Positions 35,317 to 48,509 of a stretch of DNA of 64,000 bases are shown piece by piece. The DNA is taken from contig NC_071349.1 in the NCBI RefSeq assembly GCF_027744825.2, positions 6,448,001 to 6,512,000 on the forward strand. Reading direction: 5' to 3'. Below the pieces are notes generated by a model. It was not told where the DNA came from, searched no databases, and worked only from the letters and a program-made list of their open reading frames with translations. The position numbers and the translations under genes are program-made. Source of the stretch: Synchiropus splendidus (Eukaryota > Chordata > Actinopteri > Syngnathiformes > Callionymidae). Positions within the stretch are counted from its first letter, which is position 1. Every line of letters begins with the position of its first letter.

Positions 35317-36956
35317 GCGCTCTTGCTCACTTGCTCGGTAAGTGCCCATTCCGGGAACAGCTAATGGGTTAAAGATGCCTTAATAACAACCTATCTTAGT
35401 CTTAAACACGACTTGACTGCTCTCAACCACCCATGAGGGAAAATTCAAAACTCCCTCCAACCAAAGTTAGCTTTTCCAGATGACTGTGCCGGGATGACGT
35501 CTACAGTTTAGACGAGCGGTAAAGTGGAACAACTGACTCACAACTACAGGGGATGTGCGCATCGTGTGTGTACAACTGCTGCAGCATGTGTGCTTGCGAG
35601 AAAAAAGAGAAGAATGTTCTGTCCACGTTGCAGCTTGTGGATTGTTGAATAGCAGTGGCACTCTGTGAAGTTTGTTTTGTTTGTGTTAATCTCTAGACAA
35701 AGTCAAAAGAATATCCCTGAATGCTTTTATTAAAGTAAGACTGGTCCGATAAATCATGTCTGTGGTGGATGTTGTTTTATCCAAACCCATAAAGCGGCTG
35801 TCAGACTGTCGCTGACTAATCTCACGTTAACATCATGTCACTCAACACAATGACATTTACTGCATTGACAGGAAGGTATTCATCTTCTTTGTCAATAGTT
35901 TCACCTCTGCTGTGACCAAGTGTGCGACAGGCATGTGAGCAGGAAAGACCTTAACAACTATTTTCTTAAGATTTATTCTGGTCTCTGCAGGCGCTCGCCC
36001 TGCTGCGATACTCATTCTCTGTGTTAGCGTGAGCTGTTCTGTCGCCAGCGGCAAACCCTGCGGTCTGCTCGCGTGGACAAATGGCTTTCACTGAAAACCT
36101 TGTGGTTTGGCTTGTTTTTAAACTAATAAGGGTATTTTGCAGAAGGAACGTCCGCCCGACTCGGTCAGGCTGAGAATACTAAAAACAAAGTGAAGAAAGT
36201 TCAGCACTTGGTTTGTCCTGTAAGCTGAGATTCTTGTTGTGGCGTATGGAGCTACATATTCTTGTTTATTGTCCAGCGTCCTAACCATGCTATCACAAGC
36301 TGGAAGACCTCATTCATTCAATTCCAATCCATTCCCGGCTTGCATATGATCGTTTCCCTGGCTGAATACTTCGGTTAACCACAAAGCTTTGCTGCTATGA
36401 AACATCAATACTTGTCCTGACAAATGATTATATTTATGTATGCAGGAGAAACCGCCAACAAACCGCCAACGCTAAAACAAGGATTGTTTTTCCTCAGTCT
36501 TCCTCAACTGTAGTGCAGACTCCTGACAGTGAGTGGAGTGATGGACTGAAGTGACTTTCACTCCACTTGACTCAATGTTGACTTGTTTGTTTCACCCATC
36601 GGGAAACATCAGGAAATGATTCTTGTAATTGACAGCACCAGCTTTGAGAGTACTTGCCGTCTCGTCTTTGCCTGTTAATTATTGATACAAAGCTGAGAAT
36701 TCCCATCATCATTAATGTTCATCAAATAGTAAAAACTGTGGAAACTGTCGCAACTCAATTAGTGCCACGTTACCGCTCAGTATTTACTTTCAATTCATGG
36801 CTTCTATTTATCTGTGTCTCATTGGTGTTTATAAGATGCTTTCGTCTTCTTTCTCTTTCATTCTACACTTTTTATTCCTACTTTTTTCAGTCTTTTGTCT
36901 GTTCTTTTTTACGCTTTTCCGCTTCTTTCGTCTTCTACATGTACTTCATTCTCCTC

Positions 36957-36988
36957 CTTAATGTTGATCATTAAGGATCAACATTAAG
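36957..36988. repeat. perfect 13-bp inverted repeat
   Basis: cttaatgttgatc (36957-36969) and its exact reverse complement (36976-36988) flank a 6-nt loop. It would form a short hairpin. No poly-T follows that would suggest an RNA polymerase III unit. Confidence 0.7.
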
Positions 36989-37244
36989 TGTATTTTATAT
37001 GCCTTTGATTGTATAGTACCTGACTAGAGAGTCCTGAGAGATATTTGGCTAAACAAACCAGATTCCAATTGCTTTCTGATCTTTTTTTATTTTTTCATTT
37101 ATTTACCCCTCTTTTGTCTCCATGGCTGATGCCCTATTAGTCTTTTATTTTTTTTAAATTTGTCCTTACTTCTTAATTTTCCTTCCTCCTCATCTTTTTC
37201 CACCTTTCTTCCTCTGTTTTTCTTTCTTTTTTGGTCATTCCCCA

Positions 37245-37330
37245 ATAATGATGATCATAATGCATTATATTTAGAAGCACCTTTCAAAGGTCTCAAGGTC
37301 ATTTTAGAGTAAAATTATGGTTGAGCAGAG
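37245..37330. repeat. dispersed repeat remnant (AGCACCTTTCAAAG type)
   Basis: atttagaagcacctttcaaa followed by ctcaaggtcattttagagt resembles the frequent fish/LINE-associated 'agcgcctttcaaaacactcaaggacactttaca'. It is short and diverged. Confidence 0.35.
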
Positions 37331-39026
37331 AATAGGACATTTTCAGGGTTCCTTCCCCCCAGCGCTCTAGCTGCATGGCGGCCCCCTACACTAGGATTTC
37401 AATCCTTACGCTCACAAAATCCCAGTGTAGAGGGAGAGTTGTCTGCTTTTTTGAGTCAAAATGTTGTGAAATATGACTCCAGTATTAATGCTCCTGCACC
37501 GCCTGTTGAGTAGGACTCCTCCTTGTACGGAGGACTGTAAAGGATGTACAGAGCACTTGCCTTTTATGTTCCCCATCGTCAAAAGCCTACACATTGCTGC
37601 CCCCGCCTCTGATCTCAGACACCCCCAGTGTTGGGAGAAACTCCGGGGGGGGGGCTTATCATAGTACATTGGTGTATTGGTGGCTTGAGGGGGTTAGCTA
37701 GTCACTCTTGTTCTCATTTACCACATCCATGAACATCCATGAACAAATAGTGGAAACCAAATGTGACCTTTCGTCCACAAATGTGTCCCATAAATTTCTT
37801 TTTCCAGGACCATTAGTTTACTTTAGCCGATCATCTGACAATGAAGTGCAGCAGCATGAACACCTTATCTAAAGGAGTTGCTAAGGAGTAACGCCCTGGT
37901 GCCAGTGGAAAGCCGCTGGATCACCACAAAGAACCAGGCTGTCTTGAAGTCAGCCATTTGCCTCGAGGGTTAACTACCCGTCTTCATTCCTCCTAGGCCC
38001 ACCCCTTTTTGGGAAGAGAGGGCTGTGAATAAATACCACCCTTGTCTTCTCATAATGGAAGAGCTTGACCCTCCGTGACCTGCGCTGGTTGAGCATCTGC
38101 CTGTCGATTCTTCCTGCGGGACATCACCCTGCTGTCACATCTGCCAGAGAACTGCAATTCAATCCCTTCTGGAATTCTGGAGGAAGATTGAATGAACGAT
38201 AGAATGAGTACAAAATTGTGTCCATGCTGAGGCATGATTTTGTGTATTTCATTGTGGTCACTGTTACTGGAATGATGGAAGTGGTGCTCATTGACATTCT
38301 TGCGCCTCCCTCTATAGATGGGATGGTAATGAGTTTGGCTGCGGACTTAATTTAATCATGTCGATTAAAGAGGTGCAGATGTGGCACAGCTGCTAGCACT
38401 CAGTAGACGCTCCCAGTTGTTGCAATGTGGTGCCAATGTTGGATAAATCCGCCGTTATCGGCCATCGTGGCCCACATTCCTTCATGACCAGGCCGTCTTA
38501 AACGGGACAAAGGAGTTTGTTTTGCGAGGATTGACCTGGCTCACGTGCTGCTGCGTCCACATGACTGGAGAAACTGGTTTAGGTGAGAAGCTGGAGCCGT
38601 CACAAGCTGGTCTTTGTTTTTTTTCTCCCCAGCACGACTTTGTAAAGCACCTGCTTCAGATTAAAGCAGGGAATTCAATAGTGAGTTTTGTTTGCGAGTG
38701 CTCGGGCTGGACCACTTCAACGCATCACTCTGTTATATTTGTGATGTGTTGACCTCCGCTACAGTTCCAGCATCAGAACTGGGTCATTGTGTCTAAAGAT
38801 CACCAGGATGAGAGAACAGAAACAGCATGCAAATAAGCACAAACGCCCTCACGAGTGGACCTTCTGCCTGAACCAGTTGAGTGAGACTGTCCTCTACATG
38901 AAGCTCTCACATAGCAAGAATGAGTTCACTTACACACACCCAGTGACAAATCTGATGCTACCATGTGCTTGGGAGGTATTCATTTTTGGTTCCAAATCTT
39001 GTTCTTTGTTCTGCCAATTCCCTTTT

Positions 39027-39246
39027 TATGGGGTCGCGGAGGGCCAGTGCTTATCCTAGCAACTTGAGGTGAGAGGCAAGACATAGACACACAACCTCTC
39101 CATGGAGAATTTATGGTCATCAATTAACCTCCGCATATTTCTGGAGTGAGGTAGGAAAGCAAGGTGCCAGGGCAGCCTGTGTGGGCTTGGGAGAACATAT
39201 AAGATGGATTCTAACTGGTGACTTTCTTGCTGTGGGAGGGCACCAC
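39027..39246 (+). repeat. teleost dispersed repeat, decayed copy
   Basis: Ordered matches to a very common fish repeat: tatggggtcgcggagggc, cttatcctagc, aattaacctccgcat, tttctggagtgaggtaggaa, gggagaacatat, gactttcttgctgtgggagg and caccac. Roughly the expected 200-bp core is present with many changes. Confidence 0.65.
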
Positions 39247-41660
39247 TTGTGAATCAAAATAAGTTACCTTAAATGTATTCAGTAAATGCATCACAAGTTG
39301 CCCTTCTGACTTGTTGCCTGTGTAAGATCGAGTTAGTTTTACCAAGCTGACGGGTACCTTGCTTAAGACATTTCTTCATCTTTGTGTCTCTGTGGTAAAT
39401 AGAAAATTCCTCTGTTGTGTTAGGATCTGAAAAACAGTCTTTTCCTTTTGAAATAATGCTAAAATAATTTGAATTTGAAGCGACTTGCATACCTACTGCA
39501 CCTGTGGATGTCGTATGTAGAAGCCGACATGCTATGTTGGGATATAACTGTGCAGCTCTTTTCCCCAATGTTAAACCGTCCAGACATCCTGCTAGTAGTC
39601 TCTGACATTTGAAACTGGCCGAGGCGATGAGTGTAATTTATGTGTGTCTGGCTGGCTCATCACCAGCTGTCTCAGCCATCATTCCTGCTTCAAGATGCTG
39701 AGCAGACATTCAAGCTCAAATTTCTTCCTATCTGCACAAGACAAACCTGCTAGATAAATACCTGTCAAGCAAAATGTTTGGTTTAGTCTCCTATTAAACG
39801 TGAGACCTTTTAGCAACAAAGTTTTTTGTTTACACATCCATCATGTCGGGCTATAACTTGACAATTTGCTCATCTTCACTTGTCTTAGTGTGGCGAGAAT
39901 GCATGAAGCATTTTGCATTTTTCTGGCGGAAGATTAAATTATGGATTGAGTTATGGAGTCAAGGTCATCTTGAGGGCTCTCGGTGCCGTGATGGTAACGT
40001 TGGCACTGTGTTGACACATTCGAGAGTTAGTGCCGAGGCGAGCGGAAGGTCACAAGTTAGATTCCATTACCATATTAAAATCTCAATGTGATATGGTTCC
40101 TGGTAAATCCCTACCTTCACCTCATTCGTAGCCTTTTGATGCCTCACAGTTTTGACATTAAAATGTTTGTTTTGTTGTAGGTTAGGTGTGGACATTATAG
40201 CGCTTGCAGTTTGTTGACCTTTGGATGATCTTATCTGACCATTCCCACAATTCCAACTGACACATTCCCCGCACAGTTACTGTCCTATCACTAGCTGAGC
40301 TATCACTATCTCTTCCTTCATACCATCATAAAATTGTGTCAGTCATATGACCTCCTGCTTCTGACATTAAACTGATAACCAGCACCCAAGAATGTGTTGA
40401 GCTTATACCATCTCTTTATGTTTTGATCTTCTCACTTCTCACACAAGTCTTTGTATGATGTTTCTGTGTGTCTATGGTGTTTGAAAGAAACATTTCTGTG
40501 TCTTATATAAAGGTAACTGACAACCATCTGTGCTGTTGTTCCTAGTGTTGTAGAGTCAGGTTAGCACAGCTACAACACAGAACTAATTCAGACTGCTCTT
40601 CAAAACAGAGCCCATTTTTGTTGATGATTTTCTATAGTCCGCTGATTGGAATTTAGGATGTGCCTCGAGAAGGAAGCTGTATTCATACGTACCTGGGAGA
40701 GGTTGTCATTCATTCCTTCTATTGTGGTTTGCGTGGAGCTATTATGAGGGCTGTAATTGACTCAGGTAATGACTCTTAATGGGAGTTCTTTTGTTGTCTG
40801 GCTTAACCTTGACCGTGTTAAAGAAACCCATCAGACAGGCCCAGACTGGTAAAACCAACTCCGACTTTTTTTGCTGTCGGCCGACTTGAACACTTCAGCG
40901 GAGGTGATTGATGTGTTAAGTCTCTTGAAAGTGCTGACTCGGTTCCACCCATTCATCCATCATGATCTGGGTTGCTTCACCAGCCATTATCATTTTCATT
41001 TTGTGTGTGTTTCGCTCAAGAGGAGGCGTGTGATCAGGATCTTGTACAGGTTTGCCTGACTCCGGTCCTCATTTTGGGGTTTAATCGGCCATGAAGGAGA
41101 GGCACTGGCAGTTGGAGTGCTGCTTCACCACGAACATATGGGCCGCCTGGCATCGGGAGGCTACATCTGAATTACCATTTCAATTAGTGTCAAACTCTTC
41201 ATTGACTTTCTAATCTGTCGGTGAACCATGAGCTCATGTGGTGCCAAAATATCTGTGGCTGCACCTATAGACAAGAACTTGAGCAGTGTGATTCACCGGA
41301 GACCCCCAGGATGAGGAGACGGAGGGCAGAAGGGCAAACTTTCTGTGGCGTCAGAGCTCCTGGAGAATGCAGAGAGGGATTAATGCTTGTCTCTGGCAGT
41401 GATGGACGAGACTAGAACACACACCCACCCCTTGGAAAGTGTATGTATACGGTGTTTGGTCCCCCTCTGCTGCTCTATCTGCTATTTCAGAACAGTATAT
41501 GGGAGAAAACTAGACTCATGTGTCCAGGGGTGACCAATAAGCATGGACCTAGCATTGTGTGCCACTTGAATTCAATCATACTATGCGATGTTTGATGTAG
41601 TTTTCGTCACTAAGTACTTCTAATGTGATTTTCTTTTTTGCTCTCATTTTGTCACATTTG

Positions 41661-41770
41661 TAACGCACTTTGGGTCACACCTTTTTAGGTTCACTGGTTT
41701 GAGTTGGTCTTTATGTGCCTGTCAATTGGCGACCTGTCGAGGGTGTCTCTTGGCAACTGGTACAGGTGTG
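41661..41770. repeat. fragment of the same teleost dispersed repeat family
   Basis: cacactttgggtcac-like sequence, then tgtcaattggcgacctgtcg and agggtgtctcttgg, matches the 'ggcgacctgtccagggtgt' segment of the family. Confidence 0.4.
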
Positions 41771-42603
41771 TTCCAGAAATATATATATCACTGTTACTGG
41801 TGTTTGTTGCCGTTCCTGAGTTATGTTTCCTTGTTGTTTTGCTGAAACCTGCGCCGACGTTTGACCTCTAGCAGCCGCCTTGACGCGACTCTCCTGGCAC
41901 CCCGTGGTCAATGATCTCTGATGGATCACCTCGGGGAGCTGAGAGTGTGTCTCGTGCTGCAGTACGCTGCTGCGGCGGCTTTAGCTATGGTAATGAGTAA
42001 GTTGCAGACTGATCTTATTAATCACCTGCGCTTGCAGCAAAGAGTGACAGATGATCCTGCTGCTCACAACTGACAGGAGCAGTCAATTCTGCTGCCGATG
42101 ATGTGGTTTGTCTTTGAGGCGGTGGTGGCCAACTTACAGACTCAAGTTATGGTTGTCTTTATTTATGCTTGCTAGAAGATGACAGTGATTCGACAATGTT
42201 TTTTCTTTAGGTGATATAGTCGACTCTTTGCCTCAAAGATGCTTAAAATCCTCCTTTTTTCAGAAGCTAATCAGTCATTTCCGCTTCCCCCTGAAAACAC
42301 AAACTATCATTGACATGTCAGAGCTTTGAATGTTTCCCCTCTGGCTGCGTTGTCACATTTTCAAAAGGCATATCCAGTCATTCCTTACATTTGTCACATT
42401 TTTTGGCACATTCGTTTCTACCAGTAGTAGACCCAAATATCAATTTCAACAAAATGCATGCGTTATGTTGACACCAATACGTCACTGTTTTGTCACTGTT
42501 TTTTGATGTTGAAGTAATTGGTTTCAACCTAGTAATATGTACAGTACAGCCAGTTCTGTTTAAATGGAAATGAAGTCTTTTCAACAACAACAACAATAAT
42601 GCT

Positions 42604-42628
42604 GGCTTTATAAGCCACTTATTAGCCA

Positions 42629-42666
<38 letters not shown>

Positions 42667-42688
42667 CTAATAAGTGGCTTATAAAGCC
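42604..42688. repeat. perfect 23-bp inverted repeat with (TA)n loop
   Basis: The arms 42604-42626 and 42666-42688 are exact reverse complements. The loop is ccagtgtgtg plus about 14 TA units. Each arm also contains the near-palindrome ggctttataagcc. This is consistent with a tiny palindromic element in which the central TA has expanded. Confidence 0.85.
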
Positions 42689-45600
42689 ATAAGTGGCGCA
42701 AAATTATACACTAGTAATTTAAAATTAATGTTTAAAATTCACCATCTATTTTCTAGTAAGATGAGATTGTACATAAAAAAAATCTATACGTCAAAAAAAC
42801 AACTGATGGAATAGAATTGAATGAATGATGGGAATAGAGCATGTTTGTATTTTGAGGTAGTCTCAGTGATAAGGGAGTACGATTGACTGAACTAACCGCA
42901 GAGAAATATTATGATGGAATGAATCTGTTTTTGCCTTTGGTGTTAGTATTCTGCTGACAAGCAAAAGTACCCCACTGTGGGATGAATATCTCATTGTCCT
43001 GACTGAAATCACAGACTGTATGTCGACTGTTATTTCTTCTAGTGCCAGTGCTGATCAATTCCTCACCACATCCACTTGTGTGCACGCATTTAAAGATGAA
43101 ATACTCAAAGTAATTTGTGTCACTTCATGATACTTGTACCTGTCCACCTGGAGAAGACTTCTGAATGAGAACAATGGCCTCAAAGTTCGGAACATATCTT
43201 TTGGGGGGTGGGTGATTAATGGCTTAGTGACCAATGGAAAACTTCTGGACGATCTCTAGTTCCAATGTAGAATGGCATCTGTTCCAATTGTTCTATGTGG
43301 AAATTGTTTCTCAATAGTCTTTATTTGCTTTGTTGTTGAAGCATGTACTGTAATATTTTTGAACAATAGTAGAGTGGAGATTGTTATTTTGCTCTTTGGT
43401 AGATATTGTTGTTGCTGTTTTTAGTCATTTTAAAATATAATTATAACATATAAATGTTTATTTAATGTGTCTTTAAATTACATTAAAAAATGAGATTATG
43501 CAAGATCCAGTGCTGTGAAAAATATATTGTGATTATTTTCACCTGACTTATATGGTTTCCTTCTACTTATTTCCCTTTTTCTAGCTAGTTGGTCCAAACA
43601 TGCCCCAGACTTTTAGCTTTGCCGGTCCATTAACCATCTTAAACCAGCATATAATATTATTAAATAATAATTTTAAATAAATAATTTAAATAAATAATAC
43701 GATGTGTCATGCCAGTGGTGCAGCAGACATTGGCAGCATGGTGAAGTCCAGCCGTAGGATTAAGCACATGGTGTGCACATCTCTGACTTCCTTTTCCTGG
43801 ATGGAACCCTCCAAATGACCTTCACCTCTGCGCTGACCAACAGGAAGGCTGGTGTGCATCCTCAGGGTTCCAGCTGTTGCCCTGAACACACACTTATTTC
43901 TTGACCACGCCACTTGAAGAAGTGGTGTGCTCCCATTAACTGATGGATGACGACAACATTTTAGAGGAAAGTGACTCAATTTTCACTCTTCCAGCGGCGC
44001 ACAACGTTGCTTGTGTTGTGTCTCATGCACACACACAGACAGACTCTCCCCCACTCCCTCACTGATGGTCTGCTGTAGCCAACTAATGCTAATTCATTCA
44101 ATGTCTGGTCCACGCTCTGCTTTGTGACTAGCAGCTGGATTTAGTTCTCAGAAGAAAGGATCTTTCTCTGCCACGATTCTGAATAGTTGGAAAATGTCAA
44201 GAGAGTCAGTGCACAGGAGCCAAGCAAACAAAAGACTCGACCTTTGACCTCAGACTGAAAGCTCCCTTCCTAAGTGAATTCCGTCAGTTCACTTGCACTT
44301 TGCTTCTTTATCGCATACTTGATATGTTGTGGACAACGCTGACCTTTACGAGTGCAGCACTTTGTTTAAATGAGTATTTCATTTTACGTTGGAACCCAAT
44401 AGCTGCGCTACTAGTGATTATTCTTCATAAGTGATTCTGGCATTTTCTGATCGTGGGCCAAACATTCTGAAAATAGTTTTCCTCGATGCGCGTATATTAG
44501 ATTATAGAAATCATAATGATCAAATCATGACACAGAAGGAAGTTAGACTAACATGTCTGAGTAAAATTTACTGTCCTTGAGGACATGCTCATTGTGGGAA
44601 TATGCTCTACTGGCTGAAGGAAACAATTCAATGCCTTTTGTTGACGATAAAACTGATAAAAAATTTAGGTCATGATGTACCTTGTGTAATTGCTCGAATA
44701 CCAAAATATTCATAAAGATTGCATATACAAATGGTAGTGAAGGAGTGATTAGAATCTTGCCTTTTATATCAGCTTTGTAGCTAATAAATGGCAAAAATGT
44801 CTCTTGCATATAGATTCCAACATTCCATGAGCATCGCTATTACATTAGCCAAATAACTCTTTTCTTATGTATCTTTTTTGTACTTGACATCTTCCCTCCC
44901 ACTATTTTCTTTGTGAAGTTGAAACGTGAACTCTAATGGATCTAATATCAATTGTAAAACTGAAATGGATAAATTTGAAAAAACCCTTGTGTACTGGCCC
45001 AATTTAACCTCCGAATGTACGTCAACCCACCAGATCTACTCTCCTTTGTAATCCTGAACAATGTTCACATGTGTCAAATGAAATTAAAAGCTAAGTATAA
45101 GCATATTAAATGCTGCGAACCAGGTCAAAAATGCGAAGATCTAACCTATGAAATCAGCTTAAGCCTCAGCAATCGGCTTTGGGACCCAGTATTGGTTCTC
45201 ATAAATAACATTTTTGAGCATTGGTTGTGGATTTGTTGCGGTTCAGGGTATTAAAGGTCATCGACGTTGAACTTTAAATGTGGAGTCAGAGCGGATTTCT
45301 GATATCCTGGAAAGCTCGGCTCTTAACTCACACTGAGTTTTTGCCTGTGAAACTGTCTTTGTTTCCGTTTTTTGTTGGCAAAAGTCAGATTTTCAAGATC
45401 TTGGAGTGTGACTGGGTGTAATTGTTTTAGGGTTGAATACTGTTGGCTTTCATACTGTTGCCAAGTGTTTTGACATAAACAGAATTAATCCACTTTGTTG
45501 AACTTGCTTGGCCTCTAATTGGTCTTAATGAAGGCGGTGGACATTTGGCCGGCATGCGTGAACTCGGCTCAGCACCTGCTCCGTATGAATATGCATCAGC

Positions 45601-46899
45601 ATGCCTGCTCTGCTCGCATGATCCCTCAGAGTGTGTTGTGGACCAACCTTTTAGCGCGCAGACAAAGGGCTTTGAGAGCGACTCAGACAAGGCCACGCTG
45701 CTCTTTGTGTGGCTGACAATGTTGTTTGGCGCTAGCTGAGGCTGCTGAAGTCGTGTCTTGGGGCTGATGTTTGGAGCAGCAGGCTAGCAGAACTCTATGT
45801 CACAGCTGCTCGTGCTGCGTGGGATGGAGACAGTAGAGTTGCCCTTCACTGTCTTGACTGCAAACGGTGGGATTCCTTCTGATACGATGAGGAGACTTTG
45901 CTCCTTCTTCTGTGGGGATTCTCCTTCAGGGTTTTCCACAGAAAGTCCCCCACCTATCTTCATCACTCTCCAGTCACACCTTCATTCATTCTTCCATCCC
46001 CACGTCCTAACCATTTGGCCTCTCCAACTTTCTTAACTTTTCTAGTCATTCCCTCTTCTTCTCTGACTCTTTAGCTGCCTGTGTTTTTGTCCTCAAAACT
46101 GGCGTGGAAATAGCAGTAACTGTACGAATTTAACTATCATCTTAACTCAGTCTTAAACTGAACGGTGAAGACTAGAAACATTGTATCAAAGCTGAATATA
46201 TTTTAGGTTTAAGTGTGGCATGCCATTAAACTTGTGTAGCTGAGCAATATTTCTAAACTTGTTTGCTTCTCAGTTACATAGAGACGCATGTACAGAGCCA
46301 GGTGGCTCCAAGAAAGCACTGTTTCAGAGCACATTGTGTCCAGCTCTGACAATGTTTTGGCTGAGTGCAGGTCCAGTTTGACCACAGCTATGTTAACCGA
46401 AGACAAATTAAACCTTGCATGACTGTTTAAGAATATGGCATCGTCTCAAATACATCTCAGAAATTCCACAACTGCTGAAGTTCAACTCCCAAAATGTGGA
46501 GTGAAACAACCTCCCTGTTTCTGCGTCTGTAATTTCCTCCCATGGCAATACACACTCACAGTCCTACGCTCTGTCTCGGCAGTAGCTGGCTGCCACTCCG
46601 CTCTCCGTGTGGGGTCATTGTGGTATTTAGGGTCAGACAAGGGCTCCACTCATTGCGCCCTCTCCGGTGGTGCGGCAGCCGTTATACGCCAGCTTGTCTC
46701 GCCCTGCGCCTCAGAAAATCTGTCTTTAAAAGACGGAGGAAAGTGGTGCCGTGGTCATTGATGCAAGCTGTAAAACATCCTTTAGGAAAAAAAAAGTTTT
46801 CCCCTCATGGCTGTGCCACTTTTCCACTTGTGTTACCAAGGGTTACCCCTGCTGGACTCTGATTCGCCACCTCTGTGTCGAAGGCAGGAGGGAGTTTCC

Positions 46900-47031
46900 A
46901 CGTGTCATCTGCTGTGCTGGGGAGTGTCTGGCAGTGTGTGTGTAGCTTTAAGACGCGACACTCTGAGATCACACAACTCCGGCTTGATTCCTCCTTCAAA
47001 GAGCTTTTAGATTAAAGCCCGGACCACCAAG
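46900..47031 (+). promoter_or_regulatory. tiam2: possible alternative tiam2 first exon
   Basis: A GC-richer stretch ends in caccaag|gtaagg (gt at 47032-47033). It is preceded by a gtgtgtgt run and agctttaagacgcgaca. The donor fit is good and the location is inside the 5' intron, but no TATA box or initiator clearly marks a start. Confidence 0.2.
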
Positions 47032-48075
47032 GTAAGGGATGTTATGAGCTCTATGTTTTATCTTCCTGTTCCGCTTTGTTCTTCTCGTTGACTGGATTAG
47101 CAGTCGGCTGAAGAGATGGGATTGTGTTGCCTATTGTGATGCACAGGTGCTGCTCATAGTGTGTTTTTGCTTGTGGAACTTTTGTACGCGTCGGTCCATT
47201 CAGCAGCTCTCAACTTGTCTTCACATGGCATGCAAGTCTTTGTAGAGGTCTTCTTAATACGCGGCTCTGCTTTTATCCAAGCTAGCATTGTTTGTCTGCG
47301 ACACATTGACTTAAGAGAAATGACACAAACTTTCATCCTACATACAAGTTACCTTTCATCCTATGGAGGACCGAAAACCTGTTGCTTATACCACTGGAGC
47401 CATGTTTATGATGCTATAAAAGTGACATTTCACCAGGACGAAGTAGAGCTAGGATTTGGTTATTTTTAGGTTGATTTTGAAATCGTACTGGCAGTTTTAA
47501 TGATCGTGTTTCAAAGTGAGATATCTACCTTTCGCACAACTTTTGTTGATTTTCAGCTGTACCGTAGTTGCAAAAGCCCGTGGGAAGCATCACATGTTAT
47601 TTTGCTCCTAGATTGAGTTAGTGTCAGCATAAGCTATGTAACTGACTACACATATTTATTAGTTTTTGAATAATTTTATTTACATTTTTTTTACCATATC
47701 AATAATTTTACCGCTTGTACATCTTTATTGAAGCACATTTCAAGTTTATTCACATGTTAAAGTCATATTTTTGGGGATCGTCATGAGTGACAAACATTCA
47801 GTATTTTTGCTGCTAGACTATGGACTTGGACTGACTCTGCAGACACATTCCAAGAAGAGGCATATGCAGTTCATTTGAGAGCAAAGTAACTTGCATCAGT
47901 AGAAAGCATGCGACTTAGCATGCAAGTAAGTGTGCCAGCTTGTAGTGTTCACATTCAGTGGGATAAGACACAGCATATTTTCTCCAATATTGCACTTTGA
48001 CTCCTCATCGAGAGGTTCATATAGAAAGAAAGAAATTTAAGCACTTTTTTCTTAACCCTGTTGCTTAAATAACAA

Positions 48076-48205
48076 TTAGATTAGATGTCATTTATTGTCC
48101 CACAGTAGGGAAAGGGTAGAGTTTTGACAACAAAGACAACCAAGACATTAAAGATACACAACGTTCACAAAGCATTATCATACATAAAAACACTTAGCTA
48201 CAAAA
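48076..48205. repeat. dispersed teleost repeat remnant (TTTATTGTCCCAC type)
   Basis: attagattagatgtcattta plus ttgtcccacagtagggaaag, followed by an A/C-rich tail (acaacaaagacaacc, cataaaaacac). It resembles common LINE 3'-end copies in fish. Confidence 0.5.
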
Positions 48206-48370
48206 AAATGAACTGTGATGTCTGAAGCTATCGAAAATGTACAATGGGTCCCACCAAAGTTGACTATTATACAATAGTAATTCACCCAAGATATGGATTT
48301 TGCCTGCAAACAAGCTTCATGCTGCCAAGATATTGAGACTTGTCATATCAGACAAATGAAATGATATGTT

Positions 48371-48509
48371 TTTTATAGAACATTAGAACTCAATGCGCTG
48401 TTTTGTCCTTGCCATGCGGAGCTCCGGGAACAGCAGAGCATTCGTGGAAAGTGCTATGAACATACAAGGGGGAAAACAGCGCACTGAGTGCTTTAATGTC
48501 AATAAAATG
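48371..48509. repeat. imperfect inverted repeat, about 42-nt arms (hairpin or small MITE)
   Basis: The left arm at about 48371-48411 (including caatgcgctgttttgtcctt) pairs with the right arm at about 48465-48509 (including ccccc/ggggg-aaaacagcgcactg). There are a few mismatches and a loop of about 53 nt. It fits a small palindromic transposon relic. A structured RNA is possible but less likely. Confidence 0.6.

Noticed and set aside
36654..36974. 106-codon frame, Phe/Leu/Ser-rich, looking like a membrane protein
   Set aside because: It is produced by a pyrimidine-rich tract (ttct, tttc runs), which always codes Phe/Ser/Leu. It has no family match and no splice sites.
42378..42701. Minus-strand 107-codon frame with Tyr-Ile repeats
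   Set aside because: It runs through the (TA)n loop of the inverted repeat at 42604-42688 and has no other support.
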